64,000 nucleotides of DNA from Gammaproteobacteria bacterium (GTDB lineage: Bacteria; Pseudomonadota; Gammaproteobacteria; UBA6186; Azoamicaceae): positions 37,570 to 101,569 of the forward strand of contig JABDFC010000003.1 in assembly GCA_013286785.1 (NCBI GenBank). The letters are read 5' to 3'. Below are positions 33,493 to 41,944 of the stretch, in pieces. The notes under the pieces are model-generated. The model was not told where the DNA came from. It worked only from the letters and a program-made list of their open reading frames with translations, and did not search any database. The position numbers were made by a program, and so were the translations under genes. How positions within the stretch are numbered: position 1 is the first letter of the stretch; the number at the start of each line of letters is the position of its first letter.

Positions 33493-33633
33493 GGGCTAAA
33501 ATCTCCTGCAAAAAAGGTTTGATATGTTAAAGGATAGGAAAGAGTCAGAAATTTTTCCAAGGTTTCTAGGTAAAAATCCGATACCTGTAAATGGCGAGTT
33601 AACTAAAAAAGTCTTGGCAAGGAAGAAATTTCG

Positions 33634-34443
33634 CTAGCAAGGACTCGTGAAACGTTGCTGATCTTCTAAGCGCATGGCGGTTAAGCAATTCCCCCAGACG
33701 CAGCCTGTATCTAAGGCAAAAACATTTTGTACCGGGCATTTTCCTTGCAAGGAAGCCCAGTGCCCAAACAGGATGTTTAAATGACGGTTGGCTCGTTCTG
33801 GAATGGAGAACCAGGGTAGGTAGCCTGGGGGGGCTAGGTGAGTGGCTTCTTTGACAGTGAGTTCTAATTGGCCCTCTGGGCTACAAAATCGGAGTCGGGT
33901 AAAACAATTGATGATAAATCGGATCCGGTCATAACCGCTGAGCTTGGGGTCCCACCGGCTGGGTTCATTCCCATATAAATGTGGGAGAAATTCGGCCACT
34001 GCATTCCCTTGCAGTATTGCTTCTGCCTCTTGGGCAAGGGACAAGGCCAGGCTGAGATCCCAGTGGGGGTGAAGTCCGGCGTGGACTAAGGTGTATCCTA
34101 ATATTGGATCATGGTGTAGGAAAGGACGATGTCTCAGCCAAGTGATGAGTTGAGGTTTGTCATCGGCAGTGAGAATGTCTTTAAAAGTATGGTGGCGAGG
34201 ATCATAAGGGGTTGCTTCATAGGCGACAGCCAGTAAAGTTAAGTCGTGGTTTCCTAAGACAGCGATGGCTCGGTTTTTTAATGACATTAAGAAGCGTAGC
34301 GTTTCTAAAGATTCTGTGCCACGATTCACCAGATCACCGGTTAACCAGAGTACGTCTTCGTTTGGATCAAACTGAATTTTTTCCAAAAGACGCATGAAAG
34401 GAGAAAAACAACCTTGAATATCACCAATTGCGTATGTGCTCAT
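33634..34443 (-). CDS. apaH: Symmetrical bis(5'-nucleosyl)-tetraphosphatase
   Basis: Cleaves Ap4A to two ADP molecules; in E. coli it also decaps Np4-capped RNAs. The metallophosphatase motifs are all at the N-terminus: 'YAIGDIQGCFSPF' (D-x-Q-G, a usual ApaH variant), 'WLTGDLVNRG' and 'VLGNHDLTLLAVA', with later histidines in 'HAGLHPHW' and the C-terminal 'FGHWASLQG' and 'LDTGCVWG'. Length 269 is normal. It lies 9 bases downstream of rsmA; the apaG gene that usually sits between them is absent. Confidence 0.96.
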   Translation of the reverse strand: MSTYAIGDIQGCFSPFMRLLEKIQFDPNEDVLWLTGDLVNRGTESLETLRFLMSLKNRAIAVLGNHDLTLLAVAYEATPYDPRHHTFKDILTADDKPQLITWLRHRPFLHHDPILGYTLVHAGLHPHWDLSLALSLAQEAEAILQGNAVAEFLPHLYGNEPSRWDPKLSGYDRIRFIINCFTRLRFCSPEGQLELTVKEATHLAPPGYLPWFSIPERANRHLNILFGHWASLQGKCPVQNVFALDTGCVWGNCLTAMRLEDQQRFTSPC

Positions 34444-34452
34444 GTGGCAGAC

Positions 34453-35271
34453 TCACGTTAACTGTTTGGGGTGTGTCACAATATAATTGCTGATCTGAAC
34501 AAAGTCTGCAACAGACAGCGCTTCGGGTCGCAAACTGGGATTGAGATCCAAGGCGGTAAAGTCTCTGGCAGTTAGATAGGGTTTTAAGGCATTGCTTAAG
34601 GTTTTTCTGCGTTGCGAAAACGCGGTTTTTGTGATGGCTTGTAATATCGAGAGATCCAATGCCGGCGAGGGCAGCTTTTGGTGTGGGATCAAAGCAACCA
34701 GTTGAGAATGCACTTTGGGAATGGGATAAAAGGCGGTCGGCTCTACCATAAATAAAGGAGTGACTTCACAAAAATATTGTACCATTACTGTTAACCTGCC
34801 ATAGTCTTTGCACTGAGGTTTTGCAGAGAGTCTTTCAACCACTTCTTTTTGTAGCATAAAGTACATATCTTGAATGAGATGTGCTTCTTCTAATAAATGA
34901 AAAATTAATGGAGTGGAAATATTATAGGGCAAGTTTCCAATGACTCTAATTTTCTGGGGATTATTATCTCGAGTGTTTAATGTTGACAGCTTAAAAGTTA
35001 ATGCATCTTGCACATGAATGGTTAATTCTTTTCTGTCCTGAAAAATCGTTTGGAGTTCGTGGGCGAGATCTCGGTCGATTTCAACAACATCGAGTTTATT
35101 TAGATGATCGACTAATGAATGAGTGAGGGCTCCCAAGCCAGGCCCAATTTCGACGACACGATCTTCTGATTGGGGCCTAACGGCCTTGATGATCTTCTCT
35201 ATGACTAAAGGATCGCGTAAAAAATTCTGGCCAAAACGTTTACGAGGTCTAAGAAAAGTTCTAAGACTCAT
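34453..35271 (-). CDS. rsmA: 16S rRNA dimethyladenosine transferase (RsmA/KsgA)
   Basis: Dimethylates two adjacent adenines near the 3' end of 16S rRNA late in 30S assembly. The N-terminal 'RKRFGQNFLRDPLVIEKI' (here with the standard F-G-Q-x-F/L signature), SAM motif 'VEIGPGLGALT', and catalytic 'GNLPYNIST' (the NLPY motif) are present. I start it at MSLRTFLRPRKR (35271), which overlaps the end of surA by about ten bases; the frame extends to 35301 but the extra residues are unlike the family. Confidence 0.96.
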   Translation of the reverse strand: MSLRTFLRPRKRFGQNFLRDPLVIEKIIKAVRPQSEDRVVEIGPGLGALTHSLVDHLNKLDVVEIDRDLAHELQTIFQDRKELTIHVQDALTFKLSTLNTRDNNPQKIRVIGNLPYNISTPLIFHLLEEAHLIQDMYFMLQKEVVERLSAKPQCKDYGRLTVMVQYFCEVTPLFMVEPTAFYPIPKVHSQLVALIPHQKLPSPALDLSILQAITKTAFSQRRKTLSNALKPYLTARDFTALDLNPSLRPEALSVADFVQISNYIVTHPKQLT

Positions 35272-36256
35272 TGAGGAAGATTTCAACTTCAGCGTTGGCA
35301 CGTAAATTTCTTAACCATGGAATCAACATTTCTTCGTATTTTCTTTGATACAACAATTCTGTGGCTTTAGCATTTGCATTTCCGGGAGTATGCTGATCTG
35401 GGGCGCGTTTATCTAGAAGTTTGATGATATGAAATCCGCTGCTGTCTTGAATGGGGCCATAGATCTCTCCCACGTGTAGCGCGGCGACATACTTAACAAA
35501 AGAAGAAGGAATAGATGCCATGGTTCGCCAGCCTAAATCTCCGCCGTTTAAGGCTTGTTGTCCAGCAGACTTAGCAATGGCCATTTTGGTAAAGTCTGCG
35601 CCATTTTTTAACTCTTTAACCAATGCCATAGATTTTTCTTTGGTTTTATCGATTTCTGTTTTGGTTGGGTCTTCGGGTAAAGGGATTAAAATATGGCTGA
35701 GATGGTATTCGGTATCTGATTGATCTTGTCCTGCGGGAGACTGGAGGAAATACTGCAGTTCTTTGTCTGAGATAGAAACATTTTGCCCAATTTCTCTCAT
35801 TTGCACTTGTGAAATGATGATTTCATTTTTTTTGTTTCGGCGAAACTGTTCATAGGAAATGCCTTGCTCTTCTAAAAATTGTTGTAATTGATGTACAGTC
35901 AATTGATCTCTGCTGGCGATATCTTCTATGGTTTGGTCCACCATACTTTCGCTGGGTTCTTCAATCCCCTGTTCTTTTGCCAGTTGTAACTGCAGTTTTT
36001 CTAAAATGATTTTATCCAGCAATTGTTTTCTCAGTTCTGGCAAAGGGGGTAAATTGGCATCTGCTTGACGTAAGCTGACCAATAATAATTGAGTTTGCTG
36101 ATTTAATTCTGATTCTGTAATGGCTTCATCATTCACGGAAGCAACCATGCGATCCAGAACAGGAAGCTTTTGCTGAGACGCAGCATGTAACGGACTGGCA
36201 ACGAGAGCGAAGCTTATGCTGGTCCAGATCATTAAGAAGGTTCGAACTAACTTCAT
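35261..36256 (-). CDS. surA: Periplasmic chaperone SurA, short form with one parvulin domain
   Basis: A periplasmic chaperone for outer membrane proteins such as LptD. The signal peptide (TFLMIWTSISFALVASPLHA) is followed by the SurA N-domain ('VLDRMVASVNDEAITESELN', 'QLLDKIILEKLQLQLAKEQG') and then one parvulin domain at about 183-290 ('YHLSHILIPLPEDPTKTEID', 'DLGWRTMASIPSSFV', 'GPIQDSSGFHIIKLLDKR'). E. coli SurA has 428 residues and two parvulin domains; this one has 331 and just one. It sits between lptD and rsmA as in other gammaproteobacteria, but pdxA is missing. Confidence 0.92.
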   Translation of the reverse strand: MKLVRTFLMIWTSISFALVASPLHAASQQKLPVLDRMVASVNDEAITESELNQQTQLLLVSLRQADANLPPLPELRKQLLDKIILEKLQLQLAKEQGIEEPSESMVDQTIEDIASRDQLTVHQLQQFLEEQGISYEQFRRNKKNEIIISQVQMREIGQNVSISDKELQYFLQSPAGQDQSDTEYHLSHILIPLPEDPTKTEIDKTKEKSMALVKELKNGADFTKMAIAKSAGQQALNGGDLGWRTMASIPSSFVKYVAALHVGEIYGPIQDSSGFHIIKLLDKRAPDQHTPGNANAKATELLYQRKYEEMLIPWLRNLRANAEVEIFLNES

Positions 36257-36361
36257 AAAATAAGTCCAATAACTAATAATTTAAGTGCATTGCCCCTTTT
36301 CATCAAAAAAGGGGGTGCGGATCTACTGGATCAGTAAGGCCGCAAAGGTCATCATATTACC

Positions 36362-38905
36362 TTAATCTCTTTCTTCATGCCACTGATAATCTGGGATGGA
36401 GCGTTTCAATGTCGAGTCGATAGCGCTGTTTCCGACACTGGTAAAGCCTTTAAAAATGAATTGTAAGAAAATCGCTTTGGCATGACGCTTAGGAGCCCCA
36501 ATTTGATGATCGTCATAAGGCAGTAAAAAGTTTGAAACCAAGAGACGGACTGCGGTACAACACCCTTGTTGTTCAACGCCAAAAGAAACGTCATTGGTTC
36601 GGCGATTATGCAAATCATAATACCAGCGGCCCAAGACACGCCATTTTTCATTCACAGGGTAAGCCATCGATGCATCTGTTTGATCTAATCTTTCTGGCAG
36701 ACCCGTGATAGGATCGTTTTTGGCGGGATTTTTTCGCAAAAATTGATAACCGAGATTGATCACAAATCGATCTTCTGGGTGATACTGAATGCTCAGTGCT
36801 TTCTTGTCCATGTTTTTTGAGTAGGGATTCCATTCTAGGTTTGCTCTTGCGATCCACGCTTCTTGGATAGCGTAACGAGCTAAACCAACGAAAGAAGAGT
36901 GGTGGTGTTGTCCGTTGGGTAATTCTCGCTGTACACACAGCCGGTTGGTTTTAGGATTGCAACTGGTGACCGTTGCTTCATGGAAATAATGAATTTGTCC
37001 TGCCGTTAAACTCAATTTTTCTAGCCCAGTTACTTCTGCGATAAATCGACTGGTTAATGCCAGGGTAACTTGGTTAGCATCACCCAATCTATCAAGGCCG
37101 GTAAAACGGTTATCCCAAAAGAGTTGATTGTAATCAAATCCGGGATTACTGGTATCAAAATTCGGCAGCCTGGTTTGATCTCGATAAGGAACATAGAGAT
37201 AATAGGCTCTGGGTTCTAAGGTTTGAATGTAAGGTGTTTCTTTGAGTGCCAGAGAACGCTCAAAAATGAGACCGGAATCCAGATCAACCATTGGGATAGC
37301 GCGGCAGGGATTCGAACGAAGATATCGTACATCTGATGGGCCAACTGCCAGAGAATAGGATAAAACATCATATTGAAACCTGGGTTTAATAAACCAACCT
37401 GGTGCAATGATTGGCAAAGCAATACCCGGTCGGATCTGAAACCGGTCTCCCGTCGTAAAAGATCGTCCGGTATAAGGATTACGCGCATGGTGAAATCGTG
37501 TCAGATCGCCATTGGTTGTAAAAGCGAGGCCTAATGGAAGATCGAAATAGGATCCTTGAAGGGCAATTTGCGGTAATCTGCGGTAGACGTCCTGAGTTCT
37601 AGGACCGTCGAAGGGGTGAAGTGTTTGGTACTGTTGTAAACGAGTTTGCATGTTCCAATGGTTACTGTGAAAATAAAGATCGCCTTGTTGCAACAACTGT
37701 GTAGTACTGGCCAGACCAAGGTTGGTTCCGAAATCCATAAAGTAATTATCATCGTGAACGGTTTGATATTGAACCGTTGTCCCCCAATGTTGATTAAAAC
37801 TGGTGCCATGATTAATGCGAAATGCGCTGCGATTATTTCCTTTATCTAATGCAGTTAATCGGGGATCTAGGGGGTTTTTAATATAAGGATGATTGAGCTT
37901 TTTATCCGCTCGAAATTTTTCATACGCCTTATCATTCGGAAGAAAACTCCCAGCGAGTTCGCCATGATTGTGAACAGTCAGATATCGAAATTCCCCTTGC
38001 ATTTCTAATCCTCGTTTGCTCATCAGCCGAGGGGTTAGAGTGGCATCGTAGTTGGGTGCAAGGTTCCAATAAAAGGGGGTGCCAAGTTCGAGCCCAGAGC
38101 GATTACTGCTGCCAAAGTTTGGGAATAGAAAACCCGTTTGGCGGCGATCATCGATGGGAAAGTCCACATACGGCCAATAAAATATAGGCATTCCATAGAC
38201 ATAAAGTCGGGAATGACGTGCTCGTCCGCGCCCTGTTGTTTTATTCAAGACGACATGATTAGATTTTAACGTCCAAGTATCTCGAGAGGGATTACAGGTT
38301 GTATAGGTAGCATTTTTCAGAGTCATTTTGGTTCGGTTTTGAATGGTAATACTGTCTGCAGTTCCCCTGGCGTGTCGATCATACAAACGGAAGTGGGCAT
38401 TTTCGATGATGTCTGTGGCGGTTTCTGTGTTCACAATCCCTTTTGAACCATCCACGCGTAAGTCTGGCTCTGTTAATTTAAAATGTCCTTCTGCTTGGAT
38501 AACATCGATGGGCTGAGCTTTCTTTGCATCTCGATGGATGTTTGTCTTGTCAGCAAAAACTTGGCGGTTGCCTTGGATCAGGTGTACGTTTCCGGTGAGG
38601 GTAGAATCCCCCTCACGGGTAAATAATCCTTGATCAGCTGTAATGGTTGTGGGCTCGGCTGTCAGTGCGGTGGGGGATTGATTTGGAAAAGGAAGTGGCA
38701 ACTGTGAGTAGTAACCATGACACAAGGGATGCCCTTCATTCATTGGCACCCAATCGTCATAAAAATAGGATTGGGTTTCAGGCGTTGCAGCATAGGCAGG
38801 GGTAAAGATGCTGTTTAGACTCGTGACAAACAGGATAAAACCGTTCAATATTAATTGGGTGCACTTTGGCAGTTTTGAAATGCTCATGGTAAGGAACCAT
38901 CGCAT
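36362..38905 (-). CDS. lptD: LPS-assembly protein LptD
   Basis: An outer membrane barrel that, with LptE, inserts lipopolysaccharide into the outer leaflet. After the signal peptide comes the OstA jellyroll domain (about 75-200, 'TADQGLFTREGDSTLTGNVH', 'KGIVNTETATDIIENAHFRL') and then the LptD C-terminal barrel ('GMPIFYWPYVDFPIDDRRQT', 'GFLFPNFGSSNRSGLELGTP'). Cysteines that would form the known inter-domain disulfides are at Cys62, in 'YTTCNPS', and the adjacent pair in 'EQQGCCTAVRLL'. The start may be Met1 or Met7 (38887). Length 847 is typical. It is followed by surA. Confidence 0.95.
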   Translation of the reverse strand: MRWFLTMSISKLPKCTQLILNGFILFVTSLNSIFTPAYAATPETQSYFYDDWVPMNEGHPLCHGYYSQLPLPFPNQSPTALTAEPTTITADQGLFTREGDSTLTGNVHLIQGNRQVFADKTNIHRDAKKAQPIDVIQAEGHFKLTEPDLRVDGSKGIVNTETATDIIENAHFRLYDRHARGTADSITIQNRTKMTLKNATYTTCNPSRDTWTLKSNHVVLNKTTGRGRARHSRLYVYGMPIFYWPYVDFPIDDRRQTGFLFPNFGSSNRSGLELGTPFYWNLAPNYDATLTPRLMSKRGLEMQGEFRYLTVHNHGELAGSFLPNDKAYEKFRADKKLNHPYIKNPLDPRLTALDKGNNRSAFRINHGTSFNQHWGTTVQYQTVHDDNYFMDFGTNLGLASTTQLLQQGDLYFHSNHWNMQTRLQQYQTLHPFDGPRTQDVYRRLPQIALQGSYFDLPLGLAFTTNGDLTRFHHARNPYTGRSFTTGDRFQIRPGIALPIIAPGWFIKPRFQYDVLSYSLAVGPSDVRYLRSNPCRAIPMVDLDSGLIFERSLALKETPYIQTLEPRAYYLYVPYRDQTRLPNFDTSNPGFDYNQLFWDNRFTGLDRLGDANQVTLALTSRFIAEVTGLEKLSLTAGQIHYFHEATVTSCNPKTNRLCVQRELPNGQHHHSSFVGLARYAIQEAWIARANLEWNPYSKNMDKKALSIQYHPEDRFVINLGYQFLRKNPAKNDPITGLPERLDQTDASMAYPVNEKWRVLGRWYYDLHNRRTNDVSFGVEQQGCCTAVRLLVSNFLLPYDDHQIGAPKRHAKAIFLQFIFKGFTSVGNSAIDSTLKRSIPDYQWHEERD

Positions 38906-38931
38906 ATTTTTTAGGGAAACTGCAAATATTT

Positions 38932-39924
38932 ATGATACGTGAGAAAACTAACATGAATCGAGATCAACGCTTAATACACTGGTTAAATAACACGTTAAAA
39001 ACGACTGAATATCAGTGTGTTCCTTTAGCGGGTGATGCAAGTTTCAGATCTTACCGTCGCGTTTACGTGGGAGGGGATCAGTATATTGTGATGGATGCAC
39101 CTCCTCCGGAATCGACTGAACACTTTGTGGCCATTGCAGAGCTTTTGACAAGCCAAGGTTTGACGGTACCCAAAATTGTGGCGCGTGATTTGGAACAAGG
39201 GTTTTTACTCCTCTCGGATTTGGGGGATCGTTTGTACTTGAATGAATTGAACGAGGCGACTGCAGATGCATTATATCAGGATGCTTTTAAAGCGCTGTTT
39301 GTTCTACATTCTTGTCGGAGCGATTTGCCTAAATTTGATCGTCCCTTCTTACAATTTCAAATGGGCATCTTTGAAGAATGGTATCTTGGAAAAAATAAAT
39401 CGATCACCGTGACACAAACCATTGCTGAAGAACTCAATCCGGTCTATGAACGGATTTATCAGGTGATCGAGCGTCAACCGCAAGTATTGGTTCACCGTGA
39501 TTATCATTCCAGAAATTTGATGATATTGGAGGACAATAACCCTGGGATCTTAGATTTCCAAGATGCGATTATTGGCCCAGTTACCTATGATTTGGTTTCA
39601 CTCTTGCAGGATTGCTATATCACATGGCCCAGGGAACGTGTGGTAGATTGGGTGGCGAGTTTTCAAAGACAGGCGCAAACCATCGGGATTATCGATAACC
39701 GATCCAGTCGGAATGAATTTTTACAATGGTTTGATTGGACAGGGTTGCAACGGCATTTAAAAAATTTGGGGATTTTTTCTCGCTTACATTTTCGCGATAA
39801 TAAATCTGGCTATCTCAAAGATATTCCTCGTGTCTTGAGTTACATTCTAGAAACCTGTCAACGGTACGGAGAATTACAGCCTTTACAATCTTTCTTAGAA
39901 ACGATCGAAATGGAAACCACTTAA
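38932..39924 (+). CDS. amgK: N-acetylmuramate/N-acetylglucosamine anomeric kinase AmgK
   Basis: An aminoglycoside-phosphotransferase-fold kinase that phosphorylates recovered MurNAc (and GlcNAc) at C1 in the peptidoglycan-recycling route that by-passes MurA. The kinase loop 'VLVHRDYHSRNLMIL' and metal loop 'GILDFQDAIIGPVTYDLVSL' are the diagnostic segments. Divergent placement beside lptD and direct coupling to murU (stop and start adjacent) match the Pseudomonas locus. The start could be 38932 or the Met at 38953. Confidence 0.92.
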   Translation: MIREKTNMNRDQRLIHWLNNTLKTTEYQCVPLAGDASFRSYRRVYVGGDQYIVMDAPPPESTEHFVAIAELLTSQGLTVPKIVARDLEQGFLLLSDLGDRLYLNELNEATADALYQDAFKALFVLHSCRSDLPKFDRPFLQFQMGIFEEWYLGKNKSITVTQTIAEELNPVYERIYQVIERQPQVLVHRDYHSRNLMILEDNNPGILDFQDAIIGPVTYDLVSLLQDCYITWPRERVVDWVASFQRQAQTIGIIDNRSSRNEFLQWFDWTGLQRHLKNLGIFSRLHFRDNKSGYLKDIPRVLSYILETCQRYGELQPLQSFLETIEMETT

Positions 39925-40572
39925 ATGCGAGCCATGATTTTAGCTGCTGGTCGCGGGAAGCGGATGCAGCCCTTGACCGATTCACTGCCCAAACCTTTGC
40001 TCACAGTGAAAGGTCGTTCCCTTATTGCACATCATTTAAAATCACTGGTTCGGGCTGGTATTACAGAAGTGGTGATTAATGTGGGACATTTGGGGCATAA
40101 AATCGAAGAAGCCTTGGGGAATGGTGCTCAGTATGAATTGGCGATACAGTACTCCTATGAAGATCCGATTTTAGAAACCGGGGGCGGAGTTTACAAAGCA
40201 TTGCCTTTGTTGGGACCTGATCCTTTTATCGTCATCAGTGGTGATGTCTTAACCGATTATCCCTTGGAAAAATGCCCAAAAAATCCAAGAGGTCTGGGGC
40301 ATTTGGTGATGGTGGATAATCCACCGTATCATCCTTTAGGAGATTTTGCTTTGGTGGATGGTTGGTTGCAGGAAAGTGGTGGCCCATTGTTGAATTTCGC
40401 TGGCATTGGAGTTTATCACCCGGAAATGTTTACAGAGTGTCCTAGGGGTGCCTTTCCCTTGTCGTTGCTATTTAAAAGGGCAATTCGGGATTGGATGTTG
40501 AGTGGGGAATATTATCAGGGCCTCTGGCATAATATCGGAACGCCGGAGCAACTGGCGGAATTGAATGCCTAG
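39925..40572 (+). CDS. murU: MurNAc-1-phosphate uridylyltransferase MurU
   Basis: Converts MurNAc-1-phosphate made by AmgK into UDP-MurNAc. The nucleotidyltransferase signature 'MILAAGRGKRMQPLTDSLPK' is at the N-terminus, with the second Lys-containing part 'KPLLTVKGRSLIAHHL', the 'PFIVISGDVLTDYPL' metal site (GDV) and a C-terminal 'WHNIGTPEQL' metal-ligand region. Length 215 is normal. Its ATG follows immediately after the amgK stop, so the two are translated as one unit. Confidence 0.93.
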   Translation: MRAMILAAGRGKRMQPLTDSLPKPLLTVKGRSLIAHHLKSLVRAGITEVVINVGHLGHKIEEALGNGAQYELAIQYSYEDPILETGGGVYKALPLLGPDPFIVISGDVLTDYPLEKCPKNPRGLGHLVMVDNPPYHPLGDFALVDGWLQESGGPLLNFAGIGVYHPEMFTECPRGAFPLSLLFKRAIRDWMLSGEYYQGLWHNIGTPEQLAELNA

Positions 40573-40578
40573 CGTGAT

Positions 40579-41406
40579 TTACTCATCGGCTGTGGATTCA
40601 GTAAACCATTGATGAGTCACCGACCGCGGCATGGCTTCCACGCCGTGGGCTTCAATAAAAGTGACTAGGGCCCATCTGGCATAGGGTTTGCCAATGAATG
40701 TCTCATCCAATTGGATCACATCGTGCCAAGCGGCTGCTAGTTCGTCTGTTTGAATGACCTTTTGGAAATTACTAGATAGCATAAAGACGGCATTTTGGGG
40801 CTGATGTTGCACTAATTTTAGGTTTTCAGGGCCGCTGCCAATACGCAATCCAGGACCGCTTTCCGCGATAGCAAGGGTAAATGATCCTGCATCATAGTGG
40901 GGTTTGGCTAAGTATTTTCCAGAGTGGTCCCAATCGTATTTTAGAAATCTCAGAATCAAGTGAACAGATTCAGTGGCGAAAATTTTTTCGCAAGTCTTGG
41001 GAAAATTCGGTTCAAAAGCCAGAAGAATTTCGTAGACAGTTTGATAGGCCAGATCCCAAATGGGTTTGGCCTTGAGGCAAAAATCTTGGACAACGGGGTG
41101 ACGTGCCAAAAAGTCTGGATATTTTTGGAAAATATCAGGATGAAAATGAAAAAAATCTTTGTTGTCATTATAGAGATGATCGTTGGCGTTGCGGTGTTTA
41201 AATCCAATATCGCCTCTTCGATGTAAGGGGGCAATATTAAAATCGATGTGCGATTTAGTCAGTTCAGGTTCTGCTAAAAATTTGAAAAAAGCTTGCATGG
41301 CGTTATCAATCATGGATGGTGGTAATGGAAACGGAACATTCACATAAAAGTGATCTTTTAGTGGGGCGTATAGTTTGTCAAACTGGAATGAGAATGTTTT
41401 TTGCAT
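40579..41406 (-). CDS. Putative Fe(II)/2-oxoglutarate-type oxygenase
   Basis: A 275-residue protein with the double-stranded beta-helix pattern of Fe(II)/2-oxoglutarate (isopenicillin-N-synthase-like) enzymes. The candidate metal triad is His170 and Asp172 in 'KPHYDAGSFTLAI' and His228 in 'AAAWHDVIQL', with Arg244 in 'PYARWALVTF' as the likely carboxylate binder. I start it at the ATG at 41406, which has GGAAAG seven bases upstream; a Met at 41421 is also in frame. The gene is convergent with murU. Substrate unknown. Confidence 0.65.
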   Translation of the reverse strand: MQKTFSFQFDKLYAPLKDHFYVNVPFPLPPSMIDNAMQAFFKFLAEPELTKSHIDFNIAPLHRRGDIGFKHRNANDHLYNDNKDFFHFHPDIFQKYPDFLARHPVVQDFCLKAKPIWDLAYQTVYEILLAFEPNFPKTCEKIFATESVHLILRFLKYDWDHSGKYLAKPHYDAGSFTLAIAESGPGLRIGSGPENLKLVQHQPQNAVFMLSSNFQKVIQTDELAAAWHDVIQLDETFIGKPYARWALVTFIEAHGVEAMPRSVTHQWFTESTADE

Positions 41407-41655
41407 CAGGCTACTTTCCATCTTCCAATTAAAGAGATTGTGACGACAACAGGTTGACTGTCATCATAACAAAATTTATGCGTTTTGGGAGCACTCGTTC
41501 TTTTGTAATAAAATTAACTTCATCAACCATCGTGCCTGGGATTTTCTCATGCGCGGATCAGTAAATAGGGTTGTAAGAGTGTAGCATCACCTTGGTATCA
41601 ATGCGGATTTTTGAACTAAACTAGTAGTGTCTAACAACACTGGTTTGAGGTGTAT

Positions 41656-41781
41656 ATGCAATTTAGTGGATGGGGGTTTTCTCTCTTAAAATTGCTGGTT
41701 CTGGTCGCCCTGATAGGGATTGCAGTGGGTGTTGTGCTGGCTTTTTGTTTTACCTCCGTTGGACATACGAAATTTTTCTAA
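41656..41781 (+). CDS. Small single-span membrane protein (41 aa)
   Basis: A short frame not usually annotated. ATG at 41656 has GAGG five bases upstream. The protein is MQFSGWGFSLLKLLVLVALI followed by GIAVGVVLAFCFTSVGHTKFF: a single hydrophobic helix with polar ends. It lies alone in the 540-base gap between the oxygenase and glycosyltransferase genes. The good ribosome site and the clean hydrophobic span support it, but conservation is unknown. Confidence 0.5.
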   Translation: MQFSGWGFSLLKLLVLVALIGIAVGVVLAFCFTSVGHTKFF

Positions 41782-41944
41782 TCGCCAGTGTCATTTGATT
41801 ATCCTTACCTTTCTTGTTGGTTAGCAAAGAACATCGCTGATATCTACTGAAGTTTTCCAATTTCGTCTCAATCCAATTCCCACTTGCTGTGGCAAATTAA
41901 ATAAGTTATTATACTGGTTTTTAAAAAAACAAAGGGGATATGCA

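Noticed and set aside
32918..33499. Several overlapping plus-strand frames opposite the low-complexity secreted protein
   Set aside because: They come from the biased codon composition of the minus-strand gene; none has a ribosome site, and the minus frame has a signal peptide and a good start.
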